Part shown: positions 53,221 to 62,437 of the stretch, one piece after another
Layout of the letters: each line of letters opens with the position of its first letter
Numbering within the stretch: the first letter of the stretch is position 1
DNA from: an uncultured Burkholderiales bacterium
Lineage (GTDB): Bacteria > Pseudomonadota > Gammaproteobacteria > Burkholderiales > Burkholderiaceae_C
NCBI GenBank assembly: GCA_903871545.1
Contig: CAIQHG010000068.1
Coordinates: 1-64,000, forward strand
Direction: 5' to 3'
Length of the DNA: 64,000 bases
Notes under the pieces: generated by a model
The model's database searches: none
What the model saw: the letters and a program-made list of their open reading frames with translations, nothing else
What the model was told of the DNA's origin: nothing
Made by a program: the position numbers and the translations under genes

Positions 53221-54078
53221 TTATTTTTTGATCTGCTTTTTTTGGAAAACAAGACATTGATCCTCCCGCTCAATTGTTGGCACAACATGCACATAATCGA
53301 ACCAATTCGGATCCCTCTTGTCCTGTGCCTCAACGTATCCGTGCACCTGAGTTTGAGCCTTATTCTCGGGGGATAACCACTGGAAAACACCCGCGTCTTT
53401 GCGCACATGGCCGTTTCCTGCGATAAGAATAACTGTCTGGTTTTGCACACCACTCATCACACTAGCCATCCAAACATCACGGGCTATTTGAGCTTTAGCC
53501 ATGGGGCCGATGGCCTGTGTGGGCAGCATGTTGCAGTGCCCTTCTTGGATCGATTGTTGTTGAGCGCTTAGCAACTGAGCGGGGATTTGGTCGAGCTTGT
53601 GCTCAGCGATGACTTGTGGGCTATAGACTGCGGAAAAGCCGTTGGCCATAACCCGGCGCATATCCGCGTTTGACAAATTGGCTGCTATTAAAGTAATCTT
53701 TTTCTCCAACGCGAGTTGTACTAATGGTTTGTAAAAACGCCACTCCCAGCCTGGTGGACCCGTTTTGTCCAAAACGCACTCAACATCTGCGCAGCTGTCC
53801 AGCGCAAGATCCAAGGCTGGTTGATTTTCACGGTCAAACTGCTCCATCGCAACAACTGGCTTTGGCCGCTCGGAGATCAATTGCCTCACAAGCTCCATTC
53901 GCAAACTGTGACTATTAGGGTTGTCATGAATCTCACCCAATAAAAAAATTCTCGCCCCCTTTGGCAAAATTTGACTCTCAAGGCTTTGTCCGTGCGACGC
54001 AAAGCACAAGCACACGAAAAAGTACAAGACTACAGTAGAGATCAAAGAAAAGCGGCTGCGGTAATTAATAATTTGCAT
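53221..54078 (-). CDS. chaN: ChaN-family haem-binding lipoprotein-like protein
   Basis: The product has 285 residues from the ATG at 54078 with a signal peptide (FSLISTVVLYFFVCLCFASHG). The ChaN/DUF399 domain shows FLLGEIHDNPNSHSLRMEL (about 45-63), VVAMEQFDRENQPALD, and AGNGHVRKDAG near the end, whose His and Tyr residues bind haem in characterised homologues. It is expected in the periplasm or anchored in the outer membrane, linked to iron or haem use. Upstream ATG at 54132 adds 18 residues before the signal peptide and is less likely. Confidence 0.85.
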   Translation of the reverse strand: MQIINYRSRFSLISTVVLYFFVCLCFASHGQSLESQILPKGARIFLLGEIHDNPNSHSLRMELVRQLISERPKPVVAMEQFDRENQPALDLALDSCADVECVLDKTGPPGWEWRFYKPLVQLALEKKITLIAANLSNADMRRVMANGFSAVYSPQVIAEHKLDQIPAQLLSAQQQSIQEGHCNMLPTQAIGPMAKAQIARDVWMASVMSGVQNQTVILIAGNGHVRKDAGVFQWLSPENKAQTQVHGYVEAQDKRDPNWFDYVHVVPTIEREDQCLVFQKKQIKK

Positions 54079-54360
54079 TGGTATGCTGAGTGCTGAGTGT
54101 TGGGCGGCAATAACGATCAAAGGGCACAACAAACTTGCCCTCTCACCCCCCTACTGAAGAAAATAGTCATCTACCCATAATCAATGATAAACCAACTTCA
54201 CGATTGAGAAAATAACCTGTAAGTCTCACGGAAATAAACCCATACAAGCACAAGCACAAACACTGCAAACATACCAAAAGAGAAGAACCAACCACCTAAA
54301 TCTGGGATTGGAATAGATGAGAAAAAATTAAAATAAACTATATTAAAAATGAGGGGTCGG

Positions 54361-54504
54361 GATAGTTGGATAGTTGGATAGTTGGATAGTTGGATAGTTG
54401 GATAGTTGGATAGTTGGATAGTGGGATAGTGGGATAGTGGGATAGTGGGATAGTGGGATAGTGGGATAGTGGGGTAGTGGGGTAGTGGGGTAGTGGGGTA
54501 GAGG
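54361..54504. repeat. 8-bp minisatellite, 18 units in three blocks
   Basis: Seven units GATAGTTG are followed by seven units GATAGTGG, then three GGTAGTGG and one GGTAGAGG. Each block differs from the last by one base, so the array is a stepwise, locally homogenised series. The unit length is not a multiple of three; the Pro/Tyr/Ser-rich frames across it are not genes. It lies between chaN and the DUF1330 gene; 54079-54360 holds no gene. Confidence 0.95.
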
Positions 54505-54553
54505 GTGTAGTCTTATGAACCACCCCCTACGCTGATTGGGCACGTATTAACGC

Positions 54554-54907
54554 TTATTTGCCCTCAACAATGTACGTCCGTGTTGTACCGTATTTAGCAC
54601 GTGATTTTTGTAATTCCTTACGCTCAGGAGAGTTAATCATAGCCTGGGCTTTCTCAAAACTATCAAACTTGGCTATCGTTACACGGGTCACGGTTTTATC
54701 CATATTGGAAACCCCTTCAATCTTATCTGTTCCCACAATGAAAGTTCCCCCGTATTTTGCATAGATCTCACGCGCCTTTGGAGCGAAGTCTTTCATATAG
54801 GCTTCAGTATTTATTAGGGAAGATTCTGAAATCACAAAGGCAGGTGCCGTTTGAGCGTAAACGCAGGCAGTCCAACAGAGCAGAAAAAGCGTAAGGAATT
54901 TTTTCAT
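54554..54907 (-). CDS. Exported DUF1330 (stress-responsive ferredoxin-like barrel) protein
   Basis: The 117-residue protein has a signal peptide (MKKFLTLFLLCWTACVYAQ). The mature part is a DUF1330 dimeric alpha-beta barrel: AYMKDFAPKAREIYAKYGG, TRVTIAKFDSFEKAQAMINS and KSRAKYGTTRTYIVEGK. Export is less common for this family. Function is unknown; members may bind small metabolites. Confidence 0.8.
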   Translation of the reverse strand: MKKFLTLFLLCWTACVYAQTAPAFVISESSLINTEAYMKDFAPKAREIYAKYGGTFIVGTDKIEGVSNMDKTVTRVTIAKFDSFEKAQAMINSPERKELQKSRAKYGTTRTYIVEGK

Positions 54908-55074
54908 TTTTCATCCTAGATATAGGAGAGGCGTTACATCAAGCTCGAAAATGAGGTTGATGTGCTAGTTATTAAATTTATAATAATTTGCTTATCAAAT
55001 GTAACATAAGGGAAAGTTATGCAAACCCCTACTCAAGTCAGAGCCTTACGGGCTCATAATCTGAAATGCTTGAC

Positions 55075-56172
55075 TCAAATGTGCAAAGGCGCGCCGTATC
55101 CCGTCAGCTCCAAATAGCCACGACCAAGCAAGCGTTCTTCTTGCATCAAACTAACGGCCCCCTCCCAGTAAAAGCCGCCCGTGCTTGCGCGCGCGTCAAT
55201 CTCCTGAGACAGCATCAACGGCACAAGGCGAAAGCTTTGATTGCCTACAACTAAATCCATATGCACGGGGTATTCGGTCAATGACTTTGAGCGCCAAGTT
55301 GCGCGCGGTTGCCACCTCAGTCCACTCCACCCTTGGGCGGGCAGACCCTCTTTGTCTCGCGCATCGACATGCGAGTACAGGGGCTGTGATTTATTGTTGC
55401 GCATTTGAAAAGCCATCAGCGTGCCCCCGTCCAACAAATTGATACCCACCCAGTCCCATCCAACCGCCCCTGGCATCAACACCTGGCTTGACCATTCATG
55501 ATCTAACCACGCTTTACCAACAAGGGTTTGAGTTTGCTTGCCAATTTGCACCCGCGCATCCACGCTCAATGGAGCACGACTGTAATAGTAGCTCGCCTCC
55601 TCGGCTAGTGGACCTTTTTGCGATAAACCCTCTCGCCCACGCAAAATGACGGGCTGCTCGGTGCTAGCTTGAAATGAGACCTCAAATCCTTCGCCTGCAA
55701 AATGCCCCTCGTAAACCTCCCCCCTAGAGAGTTGCACGCGGCGCAAATACCAATCCTCAAACTGTAAGTTCGTGTCCGACGTATCAGCTCGCAACAACTC
55801 ACTACTCATACGCCCAGAGCGGTCTGCATTTGCAAAAATATCTTGCTTTGCATCTGCAACCGCAGCATGTGCAAAAAGCAACTGCTTAGGAGCAAGGCGG
55901 CTGGGGTTTTCACTTGCGTGCTGGGTTCGGCTGCGAAAAAAGGTAAGCTGAAATCCGATCGCCGCCGGCCCTTGCCCCAACCACCCCGTTAAATACCACC
56001 ACTCGGTGCGGTACTGCGGATGCGCGCCGTAGTCCCTTGGAAAGACCAAGCGTCGGGGGTTAGCTTGTGGATAAAAGTCAGTCTCCTTGGTCGCAAGAGA
56101 GGACGACGACTCAAACAAACCTGCCAACAAAAAGGCAGCCGTTTTGATGGCGTTGCGCCGCAGCATCATCAT
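55075..56172 (-). CDS. AttH/CrtC-like lipocalin-fold exported protein
   Basis: The product has 365 residues, starting at one of three ATG codons at 56172-56164 right after the permease stop. Signal peptide (RRNAIKTAAFLLAGLFESSSSLA) with a twin-Arg-like start. The body matches the AttH/hydroxyneurosporene-synthase-like fold: FPRDYGAHPQYRTEWWYLTGWL (about 49-70), QLTFFRSR, WLDHEWSSQVL and WDWVGINLLDGG. In AttEFGH clusters this protein works with an ABC exporter of the MacB/Lol type, probably as a periplasmic lipid- or metabolite-binding partner. The three-gene order ATPase, permease, AttH is intact here. Confidence 0.8.
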   Translation of the reverse strand: MMMLRRNAIKTAAFLLAGLFESSSSLATKETDFYPQANPRRLVFPRDYGAHPQYRTEWWYLTGWLGQGPAAIGFQLTFFRSRTQHASENPSRLAPKQLLFAHAAVADAKQDIFANADRSGRMSSELLRADTSDTNLQFEDWYLRRVQLSRGEVYEGHFAGEGFEVSFQASTEQPVILRGREGLSQKGPLAEEASYYYSRAPLSVDARVQIGKQTQTLVGKAWLDHEWSSQVLMPGAVGWDWVGINLLDGGTLMAFQMRNNKSQPLYSHVDARDKEGLPAQGWSGLRWQPRATWRSKSLTEYPVHMDLVVGNQSFRLVPLMLSQEIDARASTGGFYWEGAVSLMQEERLLGRGYLELTGYGAPLHI

Positions 56173-56174
56173 CC

Positions 56175-58712
56175 CTACCAATCCGCCCGCAGGCTCTCTG
56201 CTAAGCGCTTGGGGTCCAGTCCTTGACTGGCCGCCCACCGCGCTGTCAACACGCCAATGATCAACAACAATCCACTAATCAGCGTCCACTGCCCAAAAGC
56301 AAAATGGGTGCTCATGGTCCAGTGAAAAGACTCTGGATTGACTTTATGAATCAAAATCTGACTGATCAAGCCCCCCAAAAGACTGGCCCATATCACTGCC
56401 ACCAAAAGCAACAAACCCACCTCCAATGACACCAAACGCGAGCGGTCCTCCTGAGACATGCCCAAATGCGCAAGCACACCAAACTCGCGGCGGCGCAAAA
56501 TCAACTGGCCCGTAACCCCCGCGCCCACTGAGAACAAAGCAACAAACAAGGCTGCCGCCTCCAGCGCGTAAGTCATCGCAAAACTGCGGTCAAAAATCTT
56601 AAGCGAAAGCTCACGCACATCGCCCGCACTGATCCACTTCAGATGCGATAACTCGGGTAACTTTGATTGAATTTGCGCCGCAACTAAAGCCGGGTCCGCG
56701 CCTTTTGTCGTCCACACCGAGACACCCGAGCGGGATCGATCCCCTGTAAGTCGCTCGTAATCGGGGATGGATATCATCACCGTCCCGTGTTGGCGACCGT
56801 AGTCTCTAAAAAGACCACCAACCCAGACCTTTTGCGCGCCCTCAGTCGTCAAGGGCAGTGTAGTCTCTTGCCCAGCATGCCATCCGTACAAATCTGCCAT
56901 CGCCTCGGAGCCGAACACCACCACCTTGTGTTGACCATCTTTGGGGGGTAACTGAGCCAACCCCACCAAAGCCACTGACTGTATCGGATCCTCTAAATTC
57001 AAAGTCTTAGCGATCAACGCGACTTCGGGGCGATCATACGACAAACGCAGGCTCACCTGACGGTTGGTCTCCACCCTTTGGACAAGAGGCACAGCGGCGA
57101 TCACGCCTTGCACCGCCGCATCAAACCCGGGCTGATCGGCCACGGATTGGCTGCTGGTGTACAGATCAGCTGGCAACACTAGCCCCAACCAATCTGAGAC
57201 CGAAGTGCGAAAGCTGCTGACCATCACCATCATCGCAACTGTTAACGAAAACGCGGCCACCGTACCTGTGATCAAAGGCGTGGCAGCAGAGGGCGCTTGC
57301 TCAAGCCGCCAAAGCGCCAACTGCAAAACAGCAGGAACTCGCGAATGTGCCAAAGCTTTGCAAAGTCCACCCCAAAGCTTGGATAGCACCCAAGGCAAGG
57401 CCAACAATCCCGCACAAAGCAACGCAGCAATCGCACCATAAGCTGCCCAAGGTAATTCGTTAAAAGCAGGCAACAACAACAAGCCCACCGAGAGGCTCAA
57501 CCCCAGTAAACTCCATTTAAGAGTCGGCGCCGTGAACACCAGCGTCTCAGCTTGGCCCGCTCGCAAGAGCGCCATGGGTTGACGCCAATTGATCTGCAAC
57601 AAAGGAAGCCAGGCTGAGCCCAGACCCATCAACGTTGCAGCTAGAACCAAAAAAGCCATCACCGTCCAGTCAATCACCATGGGGGGTTGACTGTTGGCAA
57701 AGTAATTCCCCCCCAAGTCGCCTCCAAACCAGTGCATCAAAACCCCCGCCAGCACAAGGCCCATACCCACACCGCACAGCCCGCCCAAAGCACCTATCAA
57801 AGCACCCTGCGCCCAAACGAAGCGGCCAAGCCAAGACTCACCTGCGCCCAATACGCCAAGCAACGCAAGCTCCGAGCGCTGACGAACAATCGATAAATTG
57901 ACCGCCGTGGAGACTAAAAACCCGCCCGTCAGCAAGGCCACCATGGCTAAAACCGAGAGGTTGACGCGGTAGGCCCGCGAGAGCAAAGACATGCGGCGGT
58001 CACGGTCTTGAGTGGCGACGACCTGCAGCCCCCCAGACTGATCTTTTAGCGCGGCTCTTAGTCCCTGCGGGGTTTGTCCCTCTTCGAGTCGAAGGTCTAG
58101 TCGCGAGACGACGCCCAAGCGCTTAAACGCCCACTGGGCACTCCCAACATCCATCACACCAATCACCTGCGTAGAAACGCCCGGCACCTCTCCAGCCACA
58201 AACAGTGAAACCGAGTTGGCCCCGTTTTGTAAAACAATCTTCTCGCCAACGCGCACTCTTAAAGCTGTTAGGGCGGCGGTGGATAAAAACAATGCCTTAG
58301 CATTAAAGAGATCCGTACCCCTATTGGCTAAGTCTGGTAGTAAGGAGGGGGAGACCACAGCAGCTTTAAAAAAATCTAGCCCCAACACTGTCAAACGGTC
58401 CGTGCGCACGACCAGCACCGGACTTATGCTACGAATTCCCAAAGCCCCCCGGCGACGATCCCAGACTTCGATCTGCCCGTCATCAATGTCCCCTAAGGGC
58501 GCCACCAACTGCGCCGATGCTTGTCCATTGACTGTATCCAAAGCCTGCCCAAAAGAGGCTAGTGCAGAGTGATTAACAGTGTGAATGGCAACGGCTAGCA
58601 TCACCCCTATGGCCACCATGGTGAGCGCGACCAACCACCGAACCCACGCTTGAATAAAGGCGCCTTGGAGGAGCCACACAAACAGCAGTTGATGGCCCCT
58701 TAAGTTCAGCAA
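56175..58712 (-). CDS. FtsX-family ABC transporter permease, AttFG-like
   Basis: The 845-residue permease has an N-terminal helix and a large periplasmic domain, then three helices near 255-365 (first FtsX domain). A central hydrophobic pair near 395-440, a second periplasmic domain and three C-terminal helices near 720-830 (AALFVALFSVGAGVTGQLIL, LLLLVAVIWASLLGGLI) follow. The double FtsX layout fits single-chain LolC/E- or AttFG-like permeases that move lipids or envelope molecules by mechanotransmission. It overlaps the ATPase gene by 7 bases. Confidence 0.85.
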   Translation of the reverse strand: MLNLRGHQLLFVWLLQGAFIQAWVRWLVALTMVAIGVMLAVAIHTVNHSALASFGQALDTVNGQASAQLVAPLGDIDDGQIEVWDRRRGALGIRSISPVLVVRTDRLTVLGLDFFKAAVVSPSLLPDLANRGTDLFNAKALFLSTAALTALRVRVGEKIVLQNGANSVSLFVAGEVPGVSTQVIGVMDVGSAQWAFKRLGVVSRLDLRLEEGQTPQGLRAALKDQSGGLQVVATQDRDRRMSLLSRAYRVNLSVLAMVALLTGGFLVSTAVNLSIVRQRSELALLGVLGAGESWLGRFVWAQGALIGALGGLCGVGMGLVLAGVLMHWFGGDLGGNYFANSQPPMVIDWTVMAFLVLAATLMGLGSAWLPLLQINWRQPMALLRAGQAETLVFTAPTLKWSLLGLSLSVGLLLLPAFNELPWAAYGAIAALLCAGLLALPWVLSKLWGGLCKALAHSRVPAVLQLALWRLEQAPSAATPLITGTVAAFSLTVAMMVMVSSFRTSVSDWLGLVLPADLYTSSQSVADQPGFDAAVQGVIAAVPLVQRVETNRQVSLRLSYDRPEVALIAKTLNLEDPIQSVALVGLAQLPPKDGQHKVVVFGSEAMADLYGWHAGQETTLPLTTEGAQKVWVGGLFRDYGRQHGTVMISIPDYERLTGDRSRSGVSVWTTKGADPALVAAQIQSKLPELSHLKWISAGDVRELSLKIFDRSFAMTYALEAAALFVALFSVGAGVTGQLILRRREFGVLAHLGMSQEDRSRLVSLEVGLLLLVAVIWASLLGGLISQILIHKVNPESFHWTMSTHFAFGQWTLISGLLLIIGVLTARWAASQGLDPKRLAESLRADW

Positions 58713-59368
58713 ACTAAGCCCTTGGGGGTCAAACGCAGGGTCCTGCCCATGGCCCTTGCTGCCTCATCAGAGTGGGTTACCACAACCAGGCTGGTACCCC
58801 GAGCCTTACACAGCTCAATCAACAAGGCCAAGGTGCTGACAGCAGTCGTGGTGTCCAAGTTTCCCGTAGGCTCATCAGCAAATACCACTTTGGGGTGATG
58901 CACCAAGGCACGAGCCAAGGCCACGCGTTGTTGTTCACCACCCGACAAACTGCTGGGGACGGCGTCCAAGCGTCTTTGCATCCCAAGGTCGCACAACAGC
59001 GCACGCGCAGGTGCCTCGCAGGCTTGGCCAAATTGCCCGCCGAGCAAACACGGCACCATGACGTTTTGTAGCGCTGAGAGATGGGGTAATAAATGAAACG
59101 CTTGGAAAACAAACCCCATCTCTAACTGTCGACACGTCTGGCGCCTCTTAACTGACCACGACGAGGTGGGCTGATCAGACCAGTAAACTTCGCCGTTTGT
59201 GGGCACTTCCAAGCCCGCCATGATGTTGAGTAAAGTGGACTTGCCACAGCCAGACGTGCCTTGTATTGCAACATGCTCGCCCTGCGTGAGCTCAAAGTTC
59301 AGACCCTGGAAAAGCCACTCCCCAGGGATGTAAGCATGACCTACACTGAGTAAACTTAGAACGGCCAT
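58706..59368 (-). CDS. MacB/LolD-type ABC transporter ATPase
   Basis: The 220-residue ATPase has Walker A GTSGCGKST (about 37-45), signature LSGGEQQRVALARAL (about 140-154), Walker B VVFADEPTGNLDT and the H-loop VVVTHSD. The GNLDT after Walker B marks the LolD/MacB/FtsE group that partners FtsX-type permeases. It is the first gene of a three-gene operon. The Walker A Cys (SGCGKS) is typical for the group. Confidence 0.9.
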   Translation of the reverse strand: MAVLSLLSVGHAYIPGEWLFQGLNFELTQGEHVAIQGTSGCGKSTLLNIMAGLEVPTNGEVYWSDQPTSSWSVKRRQTCRQLEMGFVFQAFHLLPHLSALQNVMVPCLLGGQFGQACEAPARALLCDLGMQRRLDAVPSSLSGGEQQRVALARALVHHPKVVFADEPTGNLDTTTAVSTLALLIELCKARGTSLVVVTHSDEAARAMGRTLRLTPKGLVC

Positions 59369-59798
59369 ATATCAGAGCTGCAGCGCAGGGTTAGGGGGAT
59401 GAAAGTTGATAGATAAACCTTATTATCGCTTGGGGGTCTATCAATGCTCGAGAGGACCGAAAAATAACCACACCCCCCACCCATGAACCCCGCCCAAACT
59501 CCTCACCCATCACCGTTATGTATCACCCGTATGCATAATCTGTATGCATAACCTGTATGCATAGCCCTCATATTTTTGCAGTTGCCAATACTCCTACTTT
59601 TACTCCTACTCCTGTACCTACCCAACTTGTACATAAGTTAATACAAACCTCAAGCCACCAAGAATAACTGCTTCAATTGATCTAATCCCTTTAAATTAAT
59701 TAGATGCAACCCTAACCCCACAGACAGACCGCTTTTAATCACCTATAAAGGATTTGTTGGATTGGGTTTGTGCCCGTCCCGTTTTTGGATAAATCAAA
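59369..59798. other. Gene-free divergent region with iteron-like repeats
   Basis: 430 bases between divergent genes without a coding frame. It holds three GTATGCATA repeats (59529-59563) and a pyrimidine-rich ACTCCT tract (about 59588-59618). Confidence 0.5.
59529..59563. repeat. Three iteron-like repeats at 13-bp spacing
   Basis: GTATGCATA occurs at 59529-59537, 59542-59550 and 59555-59563, each separated by ATCT or ACCT. The core TATGCATA is self-complementary, so each unit is a possible dimer site. Confidence 0.85.
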
Positions 59799-60389
59799 AT
59801 GACAGAAGTTGAAGTTGCGTTTGATCAAATAATGAGTGCTATCAACTCAGTTGATTGGAGACTTAAATATTTTGACACCACAGACAGCCCATTCGTGCCC
59901 CCCGAGCACGCGGTCATCTATTTTGTAAACACAAACACAAGCATGCTTGCCCATGCTTACGTACCGGTCTCTGGGCTTAGGGAGCTCTACACCGCGTTTG
60001 AGAGAACGGGTCTTAACCACCCAGAGGTGGTCGAGTCCGCAACAGAGTTAGTCCTCAGCTACGCCAGACGCTCAGTACCTGAGGACGAAGTCCAGGATTT
60101 TTTGGCTGCAATGACTTTTTGGCTCATTGGGACCGGTACCTATAAAACCCTCTTAATAAAAGGCAACTTATCCTCGCACGTTTTCATTAATGTCTATAGC
60201 ACTCGCTCCAATACCGTATTCCTGCGCCCAAGCACCGCGTACGGTGAAGTCTCTCCTTTACTGACTGACCACGAAATACTAGAATTTACTAAACGTTTGG
60301 TTTGGCATGACTCAACTCATTTGGGCAACTCGTCTTCCAAGCGCTTACGCTGTGAAGGAGGTGCTTTGATTTCTTCTGCCTTCTTTTGA
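59799..60389 (+). CDS. Hypothetical protein
   Basis: The 196-residue protein has no signal peptide or membrane helix. It has mixed alpha-beta character with segments HAVIYFVNTNTSMLAHAYVP and EDEVQDFLAAMTFWLIGTGT. I do not recognise a family. Base use is similar to neighbouring chromosomal genes, and length plus good codon structure support a real gene. It is alone, divergent from the ABC exporter operon, with its promoter next to the iteron-like repeats. Confidence 0.55.
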   Translation: MTEVEVAFDQIMSAINSVDWRLKYFDTTDSPFVPPEHAVIYFVNTNTSMLAHAYVPVSGLRELYTAFERTGLNHPEVVESATELVLSYARRSVPEDEVQDFLAAMTFWLIGTGTYKTLLIKGNLSSHVFINVYSTRSNTVFLRPSTAYGEVSPLLTDHEILEFTKRLVWHDSTHLGNSSSKRLRCEGGALISSAFF

Positions 60390-60535
60390 ATTAGACCCAA
60401 AACCCGGCGACACCAATTACAGGCGAGATGGAGGTCCAGGTCTTTTGTGCGTGATCCATTAGCTCTCTAATATTTCTTTACAAACTATTTTGTGAAGACG
60501 GGACCGTTAATTCCTTCTCCTTCTTTTTCATTGCT

Positions 60536-62437
60536 TTAGTTGGTTTTAACCACTTTCTTAGAATGAACTTTAGGATGATTGTGCCGAATTTTCTCTACCC
60601 GTTTATAAAGCTCAGTATCAGGCCTATCAATCACCGATAGGCTACCAAAATAGACCTGCCCATCATTGCCGTCCAAGGTAACAATATCTCCTTCCGACAA
60701 ATTAGATTGACCAATAATTACTCTACGATTGACAAGATTTATCTTTAAATGTTGACAACCCACCAAACAAACTTTCCCTAGTTGTCGGGCGACAACTGCG
60801 GCGTGCGATGTACGGGCCCCACGAGCGGTTAAGAGGCCCGAGGAATACTCAAGTGCGGCAATATCATTGGTCTGCGTATCTTGTCGCATAAGTATGACCT
60901 TTACTCCCAAAGCGTGCCTGGCTTTGGCAAACGCCTCATCAAGCGCAATCTCTCCAGACGCAATGCCACTGCACGCTGTTGTAGCAGCGCTCAAAGGAGA
61001 GGAAATCTTTGCTGCATCGGAGTTATTTGAAAGTACTTGAAGAACCAAGCTAGCCTGGGTGAAGTCGAGCGTTCTTTCAATAACCTCTCGTTTGTCGATA
61101 ATCCCCTCATCAAACAAATCTAGCGCGATTTTTGCAGCCGCCAATTTAGTCCGTTTGCCTGAACGTGTTTGAAGCATGAACAATTGTCCACTTTCAACTG
61201 TAAACTCAAAATCCTGCATATCCAAGAACTCCAACTCCAGTGCGAGGGTGTATTTCTGCAGTAATAGCCAAACCTCTGGCATCAGATTTTCTAATGTTTC
61301 GTGTCCATGCACATTACGCCGACCAGAAACTACGTCTTCGCCCTGAGCATTAAGTAAAAAATCAATCCACAGCCTTTTCTCCCCATTGGTTGGGTTTCTT
61401 GTAAACCCAACACCCGATCCTGCATGCGTTCCGCTGTTACCAAATACCATTCTTTGCAAAGTCACTGCAGTGCCAAGCGTGTTAGATAGATGATTTGTTT
61501 CACGGAATTGGAAAGCTCTTTTGGAGTGCCAGGAGTCAAATACGGCTTTTATAGCCCCTTTAAGCTGCTCTTTTGTGTCTTGAGGAAAAGGCTCTAGAGC
61601 ATGAGCCTCATACAGGGACAAAAAGGTGGAGGACAAAGCTCGTAATTCGTCGAAACCAAGATTTCGTTCATCCGTCCCATTGCAAAGAGTGTCCAAAGCG
61701 TCCTCAAAGAAATTAGGAGCAATCCCTGCAACAACCTCCCCGTAAGTTGCGATCAAACGACGATATGAGTCCCATACTAAACGTGGATTGCCTGTTTGCC
61801 GAAGAAAGCCCCCCAACGTGCTCTCGCACAATCCAATGTTAAGCAAGGTCTCCATCATCCCGGGCATGGATACGGGCGCACCAGACCTGACAGACAAGAT
61901 CAAAGGATTCTTAGGGTCGCCAAGTCGCATCTTAGCGGTAAGCTCAAGTGCCGGTAAACCCACAGAAAAGAGTTCTTTAAAACAACTCTTGGGCTCCTTT
62001 GTATAGTGTGTACCAATGACCAAAGCTGCAGGGACAGGCATACCCAATTTAGACATCCGTAGAAGATTGAAGGCCTTAGTCCCCATAGCACAGGCGTTAG
62101 AGTTCAGGTATTTATCCAGTGATAACTTGCCCTGCTTCGTAAGTTCGTTTAAAAATGCTTCCCAGTAGACACAGCGCTTCACTAAACTTTTATCACCGAC
62201 ACCCTTCGTTGCAATCACCGGACGGGACATCAGCGTCAGATTGTTTTTTAAATTTCCTAAAAGCTCTTGTAGATTAGGCGCGACCAAATTATTTTTATCT
62301 AGATTAGCGCCTTTTACAAAGTCGTCAATCCAATCAGATATGTCGAAACCCGCGTTTTTAAAATCTTGAATGAAATCAATTTGCTTGGCTTTTGGATCAG
62401 TTGCATGTTGCTCAGCGGATTGCAAAAGTGTTAGCAA
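60536..62437 (-). CDS. PPDK-like ATP-grasp and phosphohistidine protein lacking the PEP domain
   Basis: The 633-residue product has about 110 N-terminal residues of no known domain. A pyruvate phosphate dikinase-type ATP-grasp domain follows (MGTKAFNLLRMSKLGMPVPA, SVRSGAPVSMPGMMETLLNI, GSGVGFTRNPTNGEK), then the swivelling domain with the phospho-acceptor His545 in TSHAAVVARQLGK. It ends about 90 residues later, without the PEP/pyruvate TIM barrel of the roughly 880-residue enzyme. It may phosphorylate another acceptor or pass phosphate to a separate partner. The frame extends upstream to an ATG at 62536 but is cut by a TAG at 62477-62479; RANDRLKLLLTLLQSAEQHA across the new start looks like conserved coding sequence. 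Confidence 0.8.
   Translation of the reverse strand: MLTLLQSAEQHATDPKAKQIDFIQDFKNAGFDISDWIDDFVKGANLDKNNLVAPNLQELLGNLKNNLTLMSRPVIATKGVGDKSLVKRCVYWEAFLNELTKQGKLSLDKYLNSNACAMGTKAFNLLRMSKLGMPVPAALVIGTHYTKEPKSCFKELFSVGLPALELTAKMRLGDPKNPLILSVRSGAPVSMPGMMETLLNIGLCESTLGGFLRQTGNPRLVWDSYRRLIATYGEVVAGIAPNFFEDALDTLCNGTDERNLGFDELRALSSTFLSLYEAHALEPFPQDTKEQLKGAIKAVFDSWHSKRAFQFRETNHLSNTLGTAVTLQRMVFGNSGTHAGSGVGFTRNPTNGEKRLWIDFLLNAQGEDVVSGRRNVHGHETLENLMPEVWLLLQKYTLALELEFLDMQDFEFTVESGQLFMLQTRSGKRTKLAAAKIALDLFDEGIIDKREVIERTLDFTQASLVLQVLSNNSDAAKISSPLSAATTACSGIASGEIALDEAFAKARHALGVKVILMRQDTQTNDIAALEYSSGLLTARGARTSHAAVVARQLGKVCLVGCQHLKINLVNRRVIIGQSNLSEGDIVTLDGNDGQVYFGSLSVIDRPDTELYKRVEKIRHNHPKVHSKKVVKTN

Noticed and set aside
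54338-54543. Two overlapping Pro/Tyr/Ser/Asn-rich open frames on the minus strand
   Set aside because: They are translations of the 8-bp minisatellite, which stays open in all frames because no unit makes a stop; not genes.
59529-59563. CRISPR-like array
   Set aside because: Repeats of 9 bases with 4-base spacers are far too short, and no cas genes are present.
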